64,000 bases of DNA, taken from assembly GCA_035610365.1 (NCBI GenBank), contig CM069435.1, forward strand, positions 8,520,001 to 8,584,000, written 5' to 3'. The notes beneath the pieces were generated by a model. The model worked only from the letters and a program-made list of their open reading frames with translations, ran no database searches and was not told where the DNA came from. The DNA comes from Aquatica leii (taxonomy: Eukaryota > Arthropoda > Insecta > Coleoptera > Lampyridae). Both the position numbers and the translations under genes were made by a program. Of the stretch, positions 1-10,769 are shown piece by piece; the first letter of the stretch is position 1; every line of letters begins with the position of its first letter.

Positions 1-2661
1 TCCTGAGGCTAGGGTAATATTTCTCTACAATTAATTCCAATTGAAATTCTCCTGCATTTATTATTACTACCCCACTGCAGCTGGTAGGGGTTGGTAATAC
101 AATATACATTAAAACAAATGTTGGTGTACCCCAGGGCTCTGTTCTATGTCCTACGTTATGAAACCTTCTATATGACGAGCTGCTCAAACTCAAACAATGG
201 TGGCCTTCTTGGACGATCTGGCTATATTAATAGAAGCCAATATAAATTAGAGCAAACAAATCCCTGCTATCAATAACCGAATGAATGTCAAACAATAAAT
301 TAGAAATAGCGCTACATAAAACAAAAGCTATTGTTCTGAAAAGTCCCAGGAAATAAAACCAAATAAATTTTGATATCCAAGGTGTAGAAATAAAGTGTAA
401 CAAAACACTAAAATACCTAGGAGTTGTACTAGACAGCAAAATGCTGTTCGGGTTACGTATTAAAAGCGCAATCAAGAAAGCAGAAAGCAGACTTGCAGCA
501 CTCATGAGAATAATGCCTAGTATAGAAACTCCGGAAAGCAAAAAAAGGAAAGTACTATATGGAGTGGTCCAAGCGATACTACTATACAGAACACCTGCAT
601 TGATAGAAGCTCTTAGAATAAAAAAAGTACGCTAACATGTTTATCAGCATTCAAAGAAAGACTCTACTTAAAATAGCCAGTGGTTACAAGACAATATCTG
701 CTATTGCCATCCGGGCAATGACAGGAGTACCGCCAATAACTTTGTTAGAAGAAAAAAAATAGAATATACAGGAGAGATAATGAGCACGTGCAAAAAACTA
801 GGCTGAAAAATGCAAAAAAACCCTTAATAAATGGCAAGCAAAGTGGGTAAAACAGAAAACTGTGGGGCTATGGACAAACAAGTTTGTTACGTGCATAAAT
901 TTAAAAATGCACTACCCTGTATATTGGTTTAATTAAAATTACTTTTCCATTTCACGACGCCATCTATCATTGGTCCGTTCGGATTGAGAAGACGATATAC
1001 GGGCATTTTCACTTTAACATCGTTCACGACATAACCTATGTCTGCGTGAATTAAAAATCGTTTTCTTAAAACATCTACGTGTTGTGACACTATGGGTAAT
1101 GAAAGTATTTTTGATTAAATAATTTACTCCAGGCAGTGTAAGTGGCTTTTATTCTTTTTTGATTAGAGGTAATTTTTATGTCTTTTCATTAGCGCCATGT
1201 GCTACCTACTAAATATGGGTGTTCTTGTCTTAGTTTAAAATCTACAAGGGAAAAATTATAATCGAAAGCTGTAGACCTATGAACGCTGCGATACAAGGGC
1301 AGAATTTCTCTTTGGAGGCAATTAATATCTAATACTATCGTGGACGAAAAGACATTTTGTAACAACATACGATAAGTTTCGGTTCTACTACTTTCTTTTA
1401 AATGTTTCTTTCACCTATTGTAGTTTGTGAGTCGCCAGGTAGACACGATTATTTTTAGGAAGTTTGATTACAGGAAGCCAGTAGGAAAACGTTTTCTGAA
1501 GGTACACCTGAATCTTGGTAAGTCAATTTTTGATTTTAATTATTCTCTGTGGCTACGGTGCTACTCATAAATAATCATATTTACTAATCGTGTCGAAACG
1601 TTTCATTTGATTTGCTTCTTATTATTATCACTTAATTAGTTTAAGTAAATTACTATCGCATGCTGATTACGTCAACTGTCAATTATTAATATTATTAATG
1701 TAATTTACTTATGAAGATTTTTTATATGTTCTGATGGTTACACTTTTGGTTTAAGTGTAGTGTAAGTTGCCGATACTTCCGATATTTAAGTACCTGCTTA
1801 TATTTGTACTTGGACTAAATTTATTCACTGTGATGCTTATCAACTTATCCCGTAATTGTTATTGATTCAAATTTTAATCTATTTATCATTCTAAAGTAAT
1901 TAAAGTGCAATTGTTGTTAACGATTTAGTTTCTTTCTCCGTTTCCTCCAGCTTTACGAACCTTAACAATTTTGTATAAACTTCGAACCTCCTGTGCTGAT
2001 CTAGCAGAAGCTATTTCTGCAAAGAAAAAAAGATCTGGCGCCCTGTAAAATAAAGTCATTTGAACCTCTCCTCTCTCTGATAGGTATGGTTTCAATCCTA
2101 CAGTGAGTTGGCTGTGCAGGTTCGTAAATTACTAGAAGCTTGTAGCAAGTTAAACCTTATAAAGTGCATAAACCGTCCTCAAAGAAAAACCGACTGCTTT
2201 CTTACACAGTTCTTGTCGTAACACGGTTCTTTTTGATACTACACAAATAGAATTAAAAACAGCTCTTGTATTCACTGCGGAGAAGAGGACACTGCAGAGC
2301 ACACGGTAATAAGCTGCCTCGATGGCACATAGAGCAACCAAATAAATAATACTTTAGATGCGGAAACAATTATACCCCAAATGATACGGTTAAAAGAGAG
2401 TTGGGAAAATATCCACAAATACATTAGAGTAGTGATGGAAACGAATGAACAAGATGAAAGAGATAAGGCAAAAATAATTAATAACTGTGATTTATAGACG
2501 AGATATATAAGTCAACTCTAAGGCATTGACGAAAACCATAAAGGTGATACCAGTCCCTAGGAGGGCAAAGGGGCAAGGGTTTTTAACCAGTGAGAATCTG
2601 GGACTATACACCTCCGGATGTGTATGACTTTTTAAGAATTACCCTTACCAAACAAAAAAAA
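1..2661 (+). mobile_element. R1-like LINE, 5'-truncated, split by a solo LTR
   Basis: Plus-strand frames carry the end of a reverse transcriptase (a GVPQGS box followed by LWNLLYDELL near 120-190). Further on is the C-terminal part of an R1-clade ORF2, including a CHC-type knuckle with the spacing CIHCGEEDTAEH near 2255-2290. The 3' tail (about 2500-2661) has the R1-like stretch GTGAGAATCTGGGACTATAC and ends in an A-run. The 5' part lies beyond the window. Several stops and frameshifts break the coding frame, so it is a dead copy. At 885-2147 it is interrupted by a solo LTR. Removing that LTR and one AGTT copy restores the reading WTNKLN across the join, which confirms the insertion. The R1 assignment rests on remembered family motifs. 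Confidence 0.8.
885..2147 (+). mobile_element. Solo LTR, family 1, copy 1
   Basis: The block starts TGTTAC and ends TAGCA. It is flanked by the 4-bp direct repeat AGTT (881-884 and 2148-2151), the size expected for Ty3/Gypsy-type integration. It lies in the R1-like LINE and is matched along its length by a reverse-oriented copy at 12136-13234. Landmarks shared by both are a TGGCGCC motif near 2035, a CAGGAAGCCAGTAGGAAAACG-like stretch near 1470-1495, and the terminal GAAGCTTGTA. No internal coding region is attached, so it is a fossil solo LTR about 1.26 kb long. The Gypsy label is an inference from the duplication length. Confidence 0.82.
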
Positions 2662-2939
2662 TATGAAGATTAAAAATTTATGAATGTTACGACTAGTTGT
2701 AAGAACACGCTTGAATAAATAACATAAAAACATATTAGTCTATTATTAGCGTCAATCAAGTGATTGATTGCACAATTACGATCACAATTCGACGCTGATT
2801 GTTGATTTATTATTAAACCAATAAAGAAATAATTTACTGAACTATATCTATATGTTTAAGATATAAATTCAGAAGATGACTTAATCAAATGAGAAAAAAA
2901 GCTTCTGATAATAATTATTAAAAAAAGAAAAAATGTTGA
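2662..2939. other. Spacer with no recognised feature
   Basis: AT-rich sequence between the R1-like LINE tail and the dispersed repeat. I see no coding frame, RNA gene or repeat end in it. Confidence 0.5.
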
Positions 2940-3182
2940 AAAAAACTGGTAGGTCACCACACGACTTTCCTATAAAGAATGATGAAGAAATGTTTACATA
3001 TTTTTTTTTAAGGTTTTGTTGTCATAAAACTACTTTAAAGGGATATGTACACGTTTGTATTGACTTCCTAGCATGCTATAAATCTTATCGATTTCATTAA
3101 ATATATAATCAAAATATGTCAAATTAAACTTATGTTGTCATCTTGACTAACCCCTATATTTGTGCGCCTCAAAACAGCTGTC

Positions 3183-3736
3183 AACTAGTCTTTGATGATG
3201 GTTTCCGCAGTTACACAATCAAAATTTTTAGAATTTTCGTTTATGTTAGTGAATTTAATTTCCCACTATTACTCAAACAATAGTTTGAAATTGTGTGGTT
3301 TAAATTCAAAATACTAACCACATCCTCATAGTTTTCTATATAATAATTCACTATTAGTGGCTCTTTTATCCACGTAGGTGGCGTTGACCACCAATTTTGC
3401 AATTCAATCTTATACCAAACGTATATAACTATGTCGAATTTGTTTGTTGTAAATGTAGAAACGGCATCAGAGTATCCTAGTGCTCAGGAGTCCCAGTAGG
3501 ACGAAACAACTGTTCACTAGTTTTTGATGATGGTTTCCGCAGTTACACAAACAAAATTTTTACACTTTTGGTTTATGTTAGTGAATTTAATTTCCCGCTA
3601 TTATTCAAACAATAGTTTGAAATTGTGTGGTTTAAATTCAAAATACTAACAACATCCTCATAGATTTCTATATAATAATTCAGTATTAGTGGCGCTTTTA
3701 TCCACGAAGGTGGTGTTGACCAACAATTTTGCAATT
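3183..3736. repeat. Two-copy direct repeat inside the dispersed repeat
   Basis: Copy A (3183-3404) and copy B (3513-3736) share about 220 bp, from TTTGATGATGGTTTCCGCAG to TTGACCAMCAATTTTGCAATT, with scattered substitutions. The offset is about 332 bp. The copy at 55 kb has neither, so this is either a private expansion here or a deletion there. Confidence 0.85.
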
Positions 3737-3791
3737 ATTTTTAACGTATCTTGTTTTCTTTTCAAGATATGGAATTTTTTTCTAAAAAAAA

Positions 3792-3868
3792 TCGTCGCAA
3801 GCGGGATTCGAACCTAGATAATATTTGTGAATTCATGTTAACTTATAAATAAAATATCTATTAAACTG
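3792..3868 (-). other. tRNA-like segment with Pol III B-box (not a functional tRNA)
   Basis: Read on the minus strand, the block contains GGTTCGAATCCCGC, an intact B-box and T-arm. About 39 bases upstream is a degenerate A-box/D-arm (TTTAATAGATATTTTATTT). The spacing is close to that of a normal tRNA-Arg-type gene. A run of T follows directly after the tRNA-like 3' end, as a Pol III terminator would. The anticodon arm does not fold convincingly, so I call it a tRNA-derived promoter relic. Confidence 0.5.
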
Positions 3869-4205
3869 TTAATGTTAGAAAATTTCTTTTATTTGAATAA
3901 ATTATTAGAAAGAATTGTCTCTATAAGAAACTGTCAAAATAATTCAAATAATTTTTATTCGTACAAAATTGTATAAGAAAAACTGTTAAAAATAGCGGAT
4001 ACTACCCACTTCCAGTTTCTTTATCAGACCCATTTTTTGATAGAACCGATAGAATATGAAAAGCCAGTTCCTTACCAAATTTCAAGTTACTAGGACTTTT
4101 GATTCGAGAGTTATCGTGGGTACATAGGTACACACAGACACCTAAATTTTTTTCCTGAAACGTGTAGTCATACCAAAATAAATTTTTTGAAAAAAAATTG
4201 CGATT

Positions 4206-4343
4206 GCTATGCTTTCCTTATAGGAAAGTAAAAAGGTAAGAAATACAAGCTCCTGAAAACAATTATAAAAAAAAGCTATGCTTTCCTTATAGGAAAGTAA
4301 AAAGGTAAGAAATACAAGCTCCTGAAAACAATTATAAAAAAAA
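4206..4343. repeat. 69-bp tandem duplication
   Basis: Two near-identical 69-bp units (4206-4274 and 4275-4343) each begin GCTATGCTTTCC and run through the palindrome CTTTCCTTATAGGAAAG to an A-run. The unit includes the right end of the dispersed repeat, so the end has been copied once in tandem. The repeat length is a multiple of three, which is why a spurious minus-strand frame stays open across it. Confidence 0.9.
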
Positions 4344-5363
4344 ACAAAAAAGCTTTGGTAAAGAAATTGAAGCGTTGATGTAGTTCTACGTCCGTAGATA
4401 TTTTCTGAGTAAAAAATAGCCGATCTTCCACTGGAGACACCAGAATAAAAAGAATAATGCAATTTGGAACCTAAAAGTTATGATAATTTTAGCAAAACAA
4501 AAAAAACTATATCAATTGTACTCTATTTGACGATTACCTTTCAACCCACAATTATTATTAGAATAAATTAGCAATAAATAAACAGAAAGATGTAGATCTT
4601 ATCATTTAATTTAATAAATTTGTGTAATTTTGCTAGTACAAAATCTATTAGTAAGTTAAAATTTTTTTGAATACAATAATTAGTATTACATTAACTAATT
4701 ATAAAATCTTGTATTGGGTATTCAATAGATTAATTTAAAAATTGTTAATTTGAAACGTGTTACAATCTTAAATTTGTAGACGTACGCAAGCATCAATTTG
4801 CGGAAGGAACAGGATTTTGAACTGATATATAGTTTCGGATAATGCTTAAAGGTGGTAGAAAGTTAAATCAATTACAAGGAAACACTATCTAATTTGTTTT
4901 CAGCATGTTAACTTATTTAAGAACACATATATCTTGCATAGCTTTAGATTACTTAACGTTTCAAAGAAAATTGTATTGAATTTTTTTTTAATTATACAAT
5001 TTTATTAGTTTTGTTTCTCAAACAAAAATATTTTTGTTTAAAAAAAATATATATAGAAAAACTATTTTATTTTATTAGGTAAAAGGTAATAAAACCAAGT
5101 GTTGCAAAATAACTAAATACATAGCTTGAAAAACGTCTTTTATATGTAAATGTCTTTACCAAAATTTAATTATCGTTGCTATTATATACGCTCGTAAAAA
5201 TTAAAGGTCAGTGCGACTCTTTGTTAATGCTTAAATTTTAATAAAATAATAATAAAAATTGATAAATTTGAGCTAAAAATTTAATATTTCTGAAACAAGA
5301 ACAATATTTAGCATGTCTTTAAAAACGCGAACAACAAAAAAGTTTAAATAAAAATGCACTCAC
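4344..5363. other. AT-rich sequence, presumed intron downstream of the multiplexin exon
   Basis: No coding frame, RNA gene or repeat was recognised. On the minus strand it lies directly 3' of the splice donor at 5363-5358, so much of it may be intron of the multiplexin gene. Confidence 0.4.
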
Positions 5364-5896
5364 CTCAAAAGGTTCTTTAATTATTGGTCCTGCTTGTCCT
5401 ATGTATAGCGTTGAGGCGGAATCGAAGACTAGTTGTTGCGGTTCGCGACGTACAGGAACGGATCCATATTTTTTACAATTAAGGTAAAGAGTGACGTTAT
5501 CATTATTCACTTGGAGCGCAAATTTAACCCAATTATTAACTAATTTTTCGGTAATAAAATCGGCAATTACTTGAGACGGAAATTGTCCGGGATGCGTATA
5601 AATTAAAGATATGTTTGTACCAGGACCGGCGGGTGAAAGTTTAATGCCTAATTGAACAACGGTTTCAAGAGGGTTAACTACTGCAAATAAATAACCGCCT
5701 TTACGAGTAGTAGGTTGGACTCGTGCAAGGATTGAGAATTCGGAAAAAAGTTTTTCGGGAAGGAAAAGACGGTATGGAGATTTTACGTCCGAGCCCGCTT
5801 TCAAACCGAATGCAGGAAAGCCATCTTCGCTGGTAGCGATGTATTGGGTCTTCGATTCTTGAAAATTTATTTTCAGCGCTCCTAATATATCGTATT
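5364..5896 (-). CDS. Mp: Multiplexin (collagen XV/XVIII-like) LamG/TSPN domain exon
   Basis: This is an internal exon of a host gene. On the minus strand a pyrimidine tract and CAG acceptor (5899-5897) lead into a frame reading YDILGALKIN at its start. The frame continues through FGLKAGSDVKSPYRLFLPE, GGYLFAVVNPLETVVQLG, TNISLIYT, NVTLYLNCKKYGS and LYIGQAGPIIKEPFE. It ends at a GTGAGT donor (5363-5358). The order of strands and the GQAG motif match the N-terminal laminin-G/thrombospondin-N-like domain of multiplexin-type collagens, which are basement-membrane proteins that shed endostatin from their C-terminus. The exon is 533 nt with no stop. The triple-helix and endostatin exons are not in this window, and other exons must lie further off on both sides. 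The gene name rests on remembered family similarity, so another TSPN-bearing collagen is possible. Confidence 0.8.
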
Positions 5897-7315
5897 CTGA
5901 AAAAAAAAGAATTTGTTTTAAACAATTTGCTGTGATTTTCTACGGCACAATGTAAAACGCTTGATCATATCTTTGTTAAGACGCAAAAAGAATTTTAAGT
6001 AGATGAAGTTCTTTTTAAATTGTCAAAGTTGTACAAGAGTCAATATCTGAGAATGAAATAAAATTCAAGTGTGGTAGAAATAAAAGTTTTAAATTTAAAT
6101 TCTTATGAAAAGTTTATATTCAGTTGTGGTTCTTTATCGACAAGAATATTCACTTAATTATTACATAAAATTGTTGCAAAAAAAAGTTTAAAAACAAATA
6201 AATTTCAGAATTTAGTAAAAAATCTTTAAAATAAATATATAACGTTTTTCAGATTTTCTAAATTATCTGGATTTTTTTCCAGTTAGTAATTTACGAGGCA
6301 GCACAAATAATAGCAATTTACGTAACAAGTGTCAAAAGTAAAGGACAAAATTAAATCTGTCAAAATTGACATTAACTTTAAGTTTTTTTTAAACTGAATT
6401 TCAAAATTTTTAAATTATTTTTCCACCTGTCGCATACTAGTTCTACTATAATAATTGAGTTGGAACACTTTTATGTTAGTTAGTTAGTTTTCTACTTTTC
6501 ATTTTGGCACTTTAAAGCTTTTTTGCTCATTAGGTAACTATACTAACAAACGAATATTGAAGTTAACAATGTTGGCAGTACTATAAAACGTACATTTTCT
6601 ATTGTCAAGCACATCACTTTTGTTTTTATTTAGTCCAATAGATGAACCACATTAAATACCACAATTTCTATATTACATTTACTATAAGATTTAATTTTGT
6701 TTAAAACTTTGGTGCAACTTTAGAAAATAATTAAATAAATATTAAACATTTTAAAGAAAGTAAAATCTTATATTTAATTGTTTTAAGATAAATTTATCCA
6801 GAATTCGCAATAACTTGTCGCAATCCCAGTAGTTCTGAATGTTAGATTTAAAATACGGTTACTACCAGGTAAAAATAGAATCCAAAAATTTCGAGATCTT
6901 GCAAGGTATGTTTTAGAAAACGTGACTTATTTATCAGGACAACGTGATTATAGTTGTAACGTCATTTAAAAAAACATTTGAATGCATTGAAACAAGTGTT
7001 TTAAGGATTTTGTAAAACAAACTTCAAGTTGGCCATAACAAAATGGAGTATCTTGAAGTACTTGTTTTTGTACCCGGATTTGTTAACATTGCCAAACAAC
7101 TGGCAAAATTAACAAAAAAAAAATTAAACTTGATAGAATAAAAACTGCAAAAAAGTTTTCTATCAACTCAACCAGGTAGTAGTCACTTTATCAACTTTAA
7201 GTTGTCTAAGAAAAAAAGTTACTGCGCATTTTAACATAGTTTTGTCTAAACCAGAAAATAATTATTGCGTAATTAAACAGTCGTTGAGTCAGTGCAGTGC
7301 GTACGGCGCTCGACT
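5897..7315. other. AT-rich sequence, presumed intron upstream of the multiplexin exon
   Basis: I see no coding frame. The stretch sits on the 5' side of the minus-strand exon and runs to the TTAA where the piggyBac element inserted. If that gene continues upstream, this is intron. Confidence 0.4.
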
Positions 7316-7526
7316 TTAACCTTCGAATTACCAAGCAATTTTTGAGGCGCCAATTAGCAAGTGGGGTCACATCTGACCCCAACTTTTTTTTTCTTATTTT
7401 GTAAAAAAAATCGATTAATTTGTAATGGTAACTTTTATTAATATTTTAAATTAACATTAGATTTCATATAAACTAATAAAAATATAAAAATAAAATGTAA
7501 ACATAAGTTAGTGAGGGCAACAACTA

Positions 7527-10352
7527 TTACATATTATTGTAGTTTTTTTTCTGGCAATGTTGTTTACATACAAAAAGTTTGCAGTTTTCATATGTTTCCG
7601 AACATTTTTTGTCATTTGATCTTGGACGATCTCTTTTTGGGCGAGCGATAGTTTCGTCTTACGGTCCCACCTCCTCTAGTTCTGTGTCTGCCAATACCAT
7701 CGCTATTGCATTCTGCACATGTCTTGGTAATCCTTAAAGTGTACGTATTTTGATATGTGGGATTACTAATTCAAACCCAAGTTTTTCTAAAAATAATCTC
7801 CTTCGGGATGTTTTCCCTTTTTCAAAATTTCCAAATTTTGTAGTTTATAGAATAAATGCATTCATGGCAGCAATATCAAGGAAATTAAAAAAATAAAATG
7901 TAATAAAAAATTACTCCGAATAAAGAATGTATAATAAAGGTAAAAATAATAATTTGACCACGGCAGCAATCGTAAGCACAGACCTCTGGGTGTGAGTTTG
8001 AATGAAAATAAATACAAAGACGTGAACTCCGTTAATTTATTAACTATAACTTAATATACTATTTACATTAGAGAACAATGAACAATATTTGAATTAAACA
8101 TATTAGAAATAAAACAGGATTTAAAATAAAATATTAGGGCGCCAACCACCTTTAAATTGGTGATAAAAACGTAAAATCTTACATCTAATTATTAATTGAT
8201 ATTAAATGCAAAAATAGTAAACGGTTAATTTGTTATGAGTGAAAAGTTTTAATAACTGAATTTAATTGCTTTAATGTAAAATGTACTATTAGTATTAATT
8301 CCAGTTGACTCACCACATGGTATGACGTTATCGTATAGCTTCTATCTTTAGCACTTACTTCGTTGTAGTGATAAAACTCTTCTAAAGGAATTTAGATTTC
8401 CAACCACACCAGCAAGCATAAAACCAATGTATAAATCCAATGACGGAAAATCCAGTAATTAAAAGACAAAACCCGAATAAAAAATCCAGAAAAAAAAATT
8501 CCAGTAAACGAAAATATCCAGAATAAAAAAAAAACCCTAAATATAAATAATTAGAATGGTTTCTTGAATGACATGCTGTACTCACGCTGCGTAGCAACGG
8601 CCTTCAAAATAAATTCCTTTGTCTAAATATATTGCGTAACATTGCGAAATCACTAAAAATGTTGAATTCAATAGAAAAATTATATCAAAATAAAGGTAAA
8701 CTCACCAACAATTAGATGGAATGAATAAAAATTAAATTACATGGGTTTTTACGCAATAATCAAGAAAATGTGTCTTCCTCGCATCACTACGTCAAATACG
8801 CAAGATTGTTCAAACGAAAGTGCAAGTTTAAGCTACAAGTCAGGTAGTTTTGAAACAACGCGACGTTGCCAAACTGAATAAATTTACGTGCAATATTAGT
8901 TGCAAAAATAAACGAATGTAAAATTAAATTTTAATTGTAATGAACTCTAACGGTACGTTCTCTAACGGGACGTTACAAGAACAAGAAGCCAGCGATTTGT
9001 ATTTCTTCTGCACGAGTATTCCTTCACCATTTTATCGACGTTGTCCACAGCTCCTTTGCAGCTATTATAGTCCAAGATAACTTGCCGTTTGTAACTGAGG
9101 CCTTCTCCGGACATTTCTAAATCTTAGTGTTGCGTTGAAAGTAGCATAACGCTTCTATATTTTTTAGGTACGTAAGATACTAAAATTGTGTCTTCTCCAT
9201 ATAGAATTTCTCTTGAGTATTCTGCTCGATTTCTTTTTGGCAAAAATTCTTTTGGTATTTCTCTACGTGTTTTAGAAATTGTTCCGGTCAAAGTTTGATT
9301 GCTGCAGTAGTTCCTTCGCCAAAGACATAGACCTAAAAAAATTATCTGTGGTAATACCATAACCCTCTCTTAAACCCTCATCCAAATCCAAAACTACCCG
9401 CTCCTCTAGAAATGAAATTTTGTACTCGTGCATAAAACGATAAAATTGTGTTTTACCTTGTTCCCGTTCTGGAGCGTTGTCTACCATTCCTGTATATATT
9501 TCGAAATTCCAGCAATATCTGTTACTAACATCGCATAAAGCCCAGATTTTAATTCCGTATTTATCTGACTTCGACTTCATATACACTCGAAAGGGAATTT
9601 TTTTACGAAAAGAAACAAGTTGTTCATTAATACATACTTCAGCATTAGGGTTATTCGATTTTTTGCAATTTGCAGCGAGAATATCGTGAATGTTACGAGT
9701 AGCTGCTAATTTATCTGTTGCCCGTCATTCTTCTTGAGTGTCCATATCGTCAAATCGAATGTATTTCAAAAGGTATCTCATTCGATTACGAGACATTGCA
9801 GCACAAAAGATTGGTCTATGGAGAGACATGTATTTCGTACTCCACAGCTCCAATATTGGTTCTTGGCGTGCTTTTAAACCACCAGCTAGAAGCAGTAATC
9901 CAAAAAATGAATGTAACTCTTCCGCATCTACTGGCTTCCACGTATCGCCTACAATTCTTCTAGCTCAAATGTTTGTTTCTCTAAGTGTTATGTCCATAAT
10001 GTCTTCCTAGATAAATAAATGGAAAGCATCTAGGCATGTTGAAATATGTTCACTGAATTTTGTTAATCCTGGCGGTGTTTTTAAAATATTTCGCTGATTT
10101 CGTCTTCTAACATGAGGCTTATCTTTTTTCCATATGGAACCATTTTTACCCACCATTATATCTTTATCATTGGGCGAATTATTATCACGGTCATCGTCTT
10201 CCGAACTTTCAATCGGGTTTGCATCAGGTACACTTACTTCTTCAAATTTGGCATCACTACCGTCAGATAAAATTTCATCTTCAATTTAATTCAGTAAATT
10301 AATATTGTTAGCTATTTCTTCCACTTCACGCTGAGACAAATATTTACTAGCC
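7527..10352 (-). pseudogene. piggyBac transposase, broken
   Basis: Reading on the minus strand starts at ATG 10352 with MASKYLSQREVEE, then an acidic stretch. The DDE_Tnp_1_7 core follows, including SDKYGIKIWALCDVS (first Asp), YGITTDNFF (second Asp) and GAVDNVDKM (third Asp). The cut-and-paste catalytic triad is therefore still present. After RNTNRWLLVL the frame is cut by the inserted LTR and resumes at LDIAAMNAFIL near 7870. It ends in the cysteine-rich C-terminal finger (CSETYENCKLFVCKQHC). Visible damage includes in-frame stops after NINLLN, after FHLFI, after RETNI and after TQEE, plus a frameshift around YGITTDNFF. The gene is dead but still easy to read. Confidence 0.87.
7899..8977 (-). 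mobile_element. Solo LTR, family 2, copy A, inside the piggyBac
   Basis: On the minus strand it starts TGTAACGTCCCGTTAGAG and ends TTTTTTATTACA. The flanking 4-mers (AAAA and AGAA) match in three of four positions. It aligns end to end in reverse with 16093-17162. Shared landmarks are GTTTGGCAACGTCGCGTTG, GGTGGTTGGCGCCCTAATA and GATTGCTGCCGTGG. It interrupts the piggyBac transposase between WLLVL and LDIAAMNAF, so it is younger than that element. It is a fossil with no attached internal region. Confidence 0.85.
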
Positions 10353-10769
10353 ATAATTTAACAACAACTATTTCCAATCAAATGTAATAACACAGTAGGC
10401 ACACTTTTCAACTGATTCGAACTCACCGAATGTAATGATTAAAGACGGAATGGTAGTAATCATGAATCAGGTGAATAACACGTTGAAACACGTTGAAACA
10501 AGCAGATTAGATGACAAATGCAGATAAAATATTAGAATTACTTTTTAGAACGTCGGTTACCAAGTGGGGTCAAATATCACCCCAACGACAATATTTTTTT
10601 ACGTGCCAAGACAAATAACAATTGAAAAATTTGTTATATATTATTAAGCATTGTTAAAAGAAACTCAGCTAAAAAAATATTGGGACCGTTGTAAAAAAAA
10701 ATTAAGAAAAGACAACAAAAACAACACGTCTGGGGTCAAAAAAGACCCCAATGGTAATCAGAAGGTTAA

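Larger units (their letters stand above)
2940..4235. repeat. Dispersed inverted-end repeat, long copy
   Basis: This block aligns with 55210-55970. Both start with CTGGT..GGTCACCACACGACTTTCC and both finish with a palindromic CTTTCCTTAYAGGAAA. The sequence CTTTCCTATAA near the left edge (from 2965) is inverted as TTATAGGAAAG at the right edge (to 4228), so the ends form short inverted repeats. This copy is longer because it contains a 332-bp-period internal duplication. The minus strand also carries a tRNA-like segment (3792-3868). It has no coding capacity. It could be a MITE of a DNA transposon or a Helentron-type non-autonomous element. The terminal palindrome and internal repeats fit both, and I cannot decide between them. 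Confidence 0.72.
7320..10765 (-). mobile_element. piggyBac element with TTAA duplication and terminal inverted repeats
   Basis: The element is bounded by TTAA on both sides (7316-7319 and 10766-10769). Its ends are CCTTCGAATTACCA and, inverted, CCTTCTGATTACCA, 12 of 14 matching. Subterminal copies of a TTRSCAAGTGGGGTCA motif, each followed by a second CCCC block, lie near 7356 and near 10560. These are all hallmarks of piggyBac. The minus strand encodes a transposase (7527-10352) that is interrupted by a later solo LTR at 7899-8977. Total length is about 3.4 kb, of which 1.08 kb is the LTR. Confidence 0.9.

Noticed and set aside
3792-3868. A functional tRNA gene on the minus strand
   Set aside because: Only the B-box/T-arm is sound. 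The anticodon stem and acceptor pairing are not convincing, and the segment is part of a dispersed repeat.
4142-4462. Open minus-strand frame of 106 codons with a repeated 23-residue block
   Set aside because: The repeat is the 69-bp tandem DNA duplication of a transposon end. The frame has no coding character.
8382-8597. 71-codon minus-strand frame as a membrane protein
   Set aside because: It lies in a solo LTR and is not conserved in the other LTR copy as a frame. The hydrophobic composition comes from T-rich DNA.
9718-10010. Plus-strand frames of 81 and 90 codons
   Set aside because: They are antisense shadows of the piggyBac transposase.
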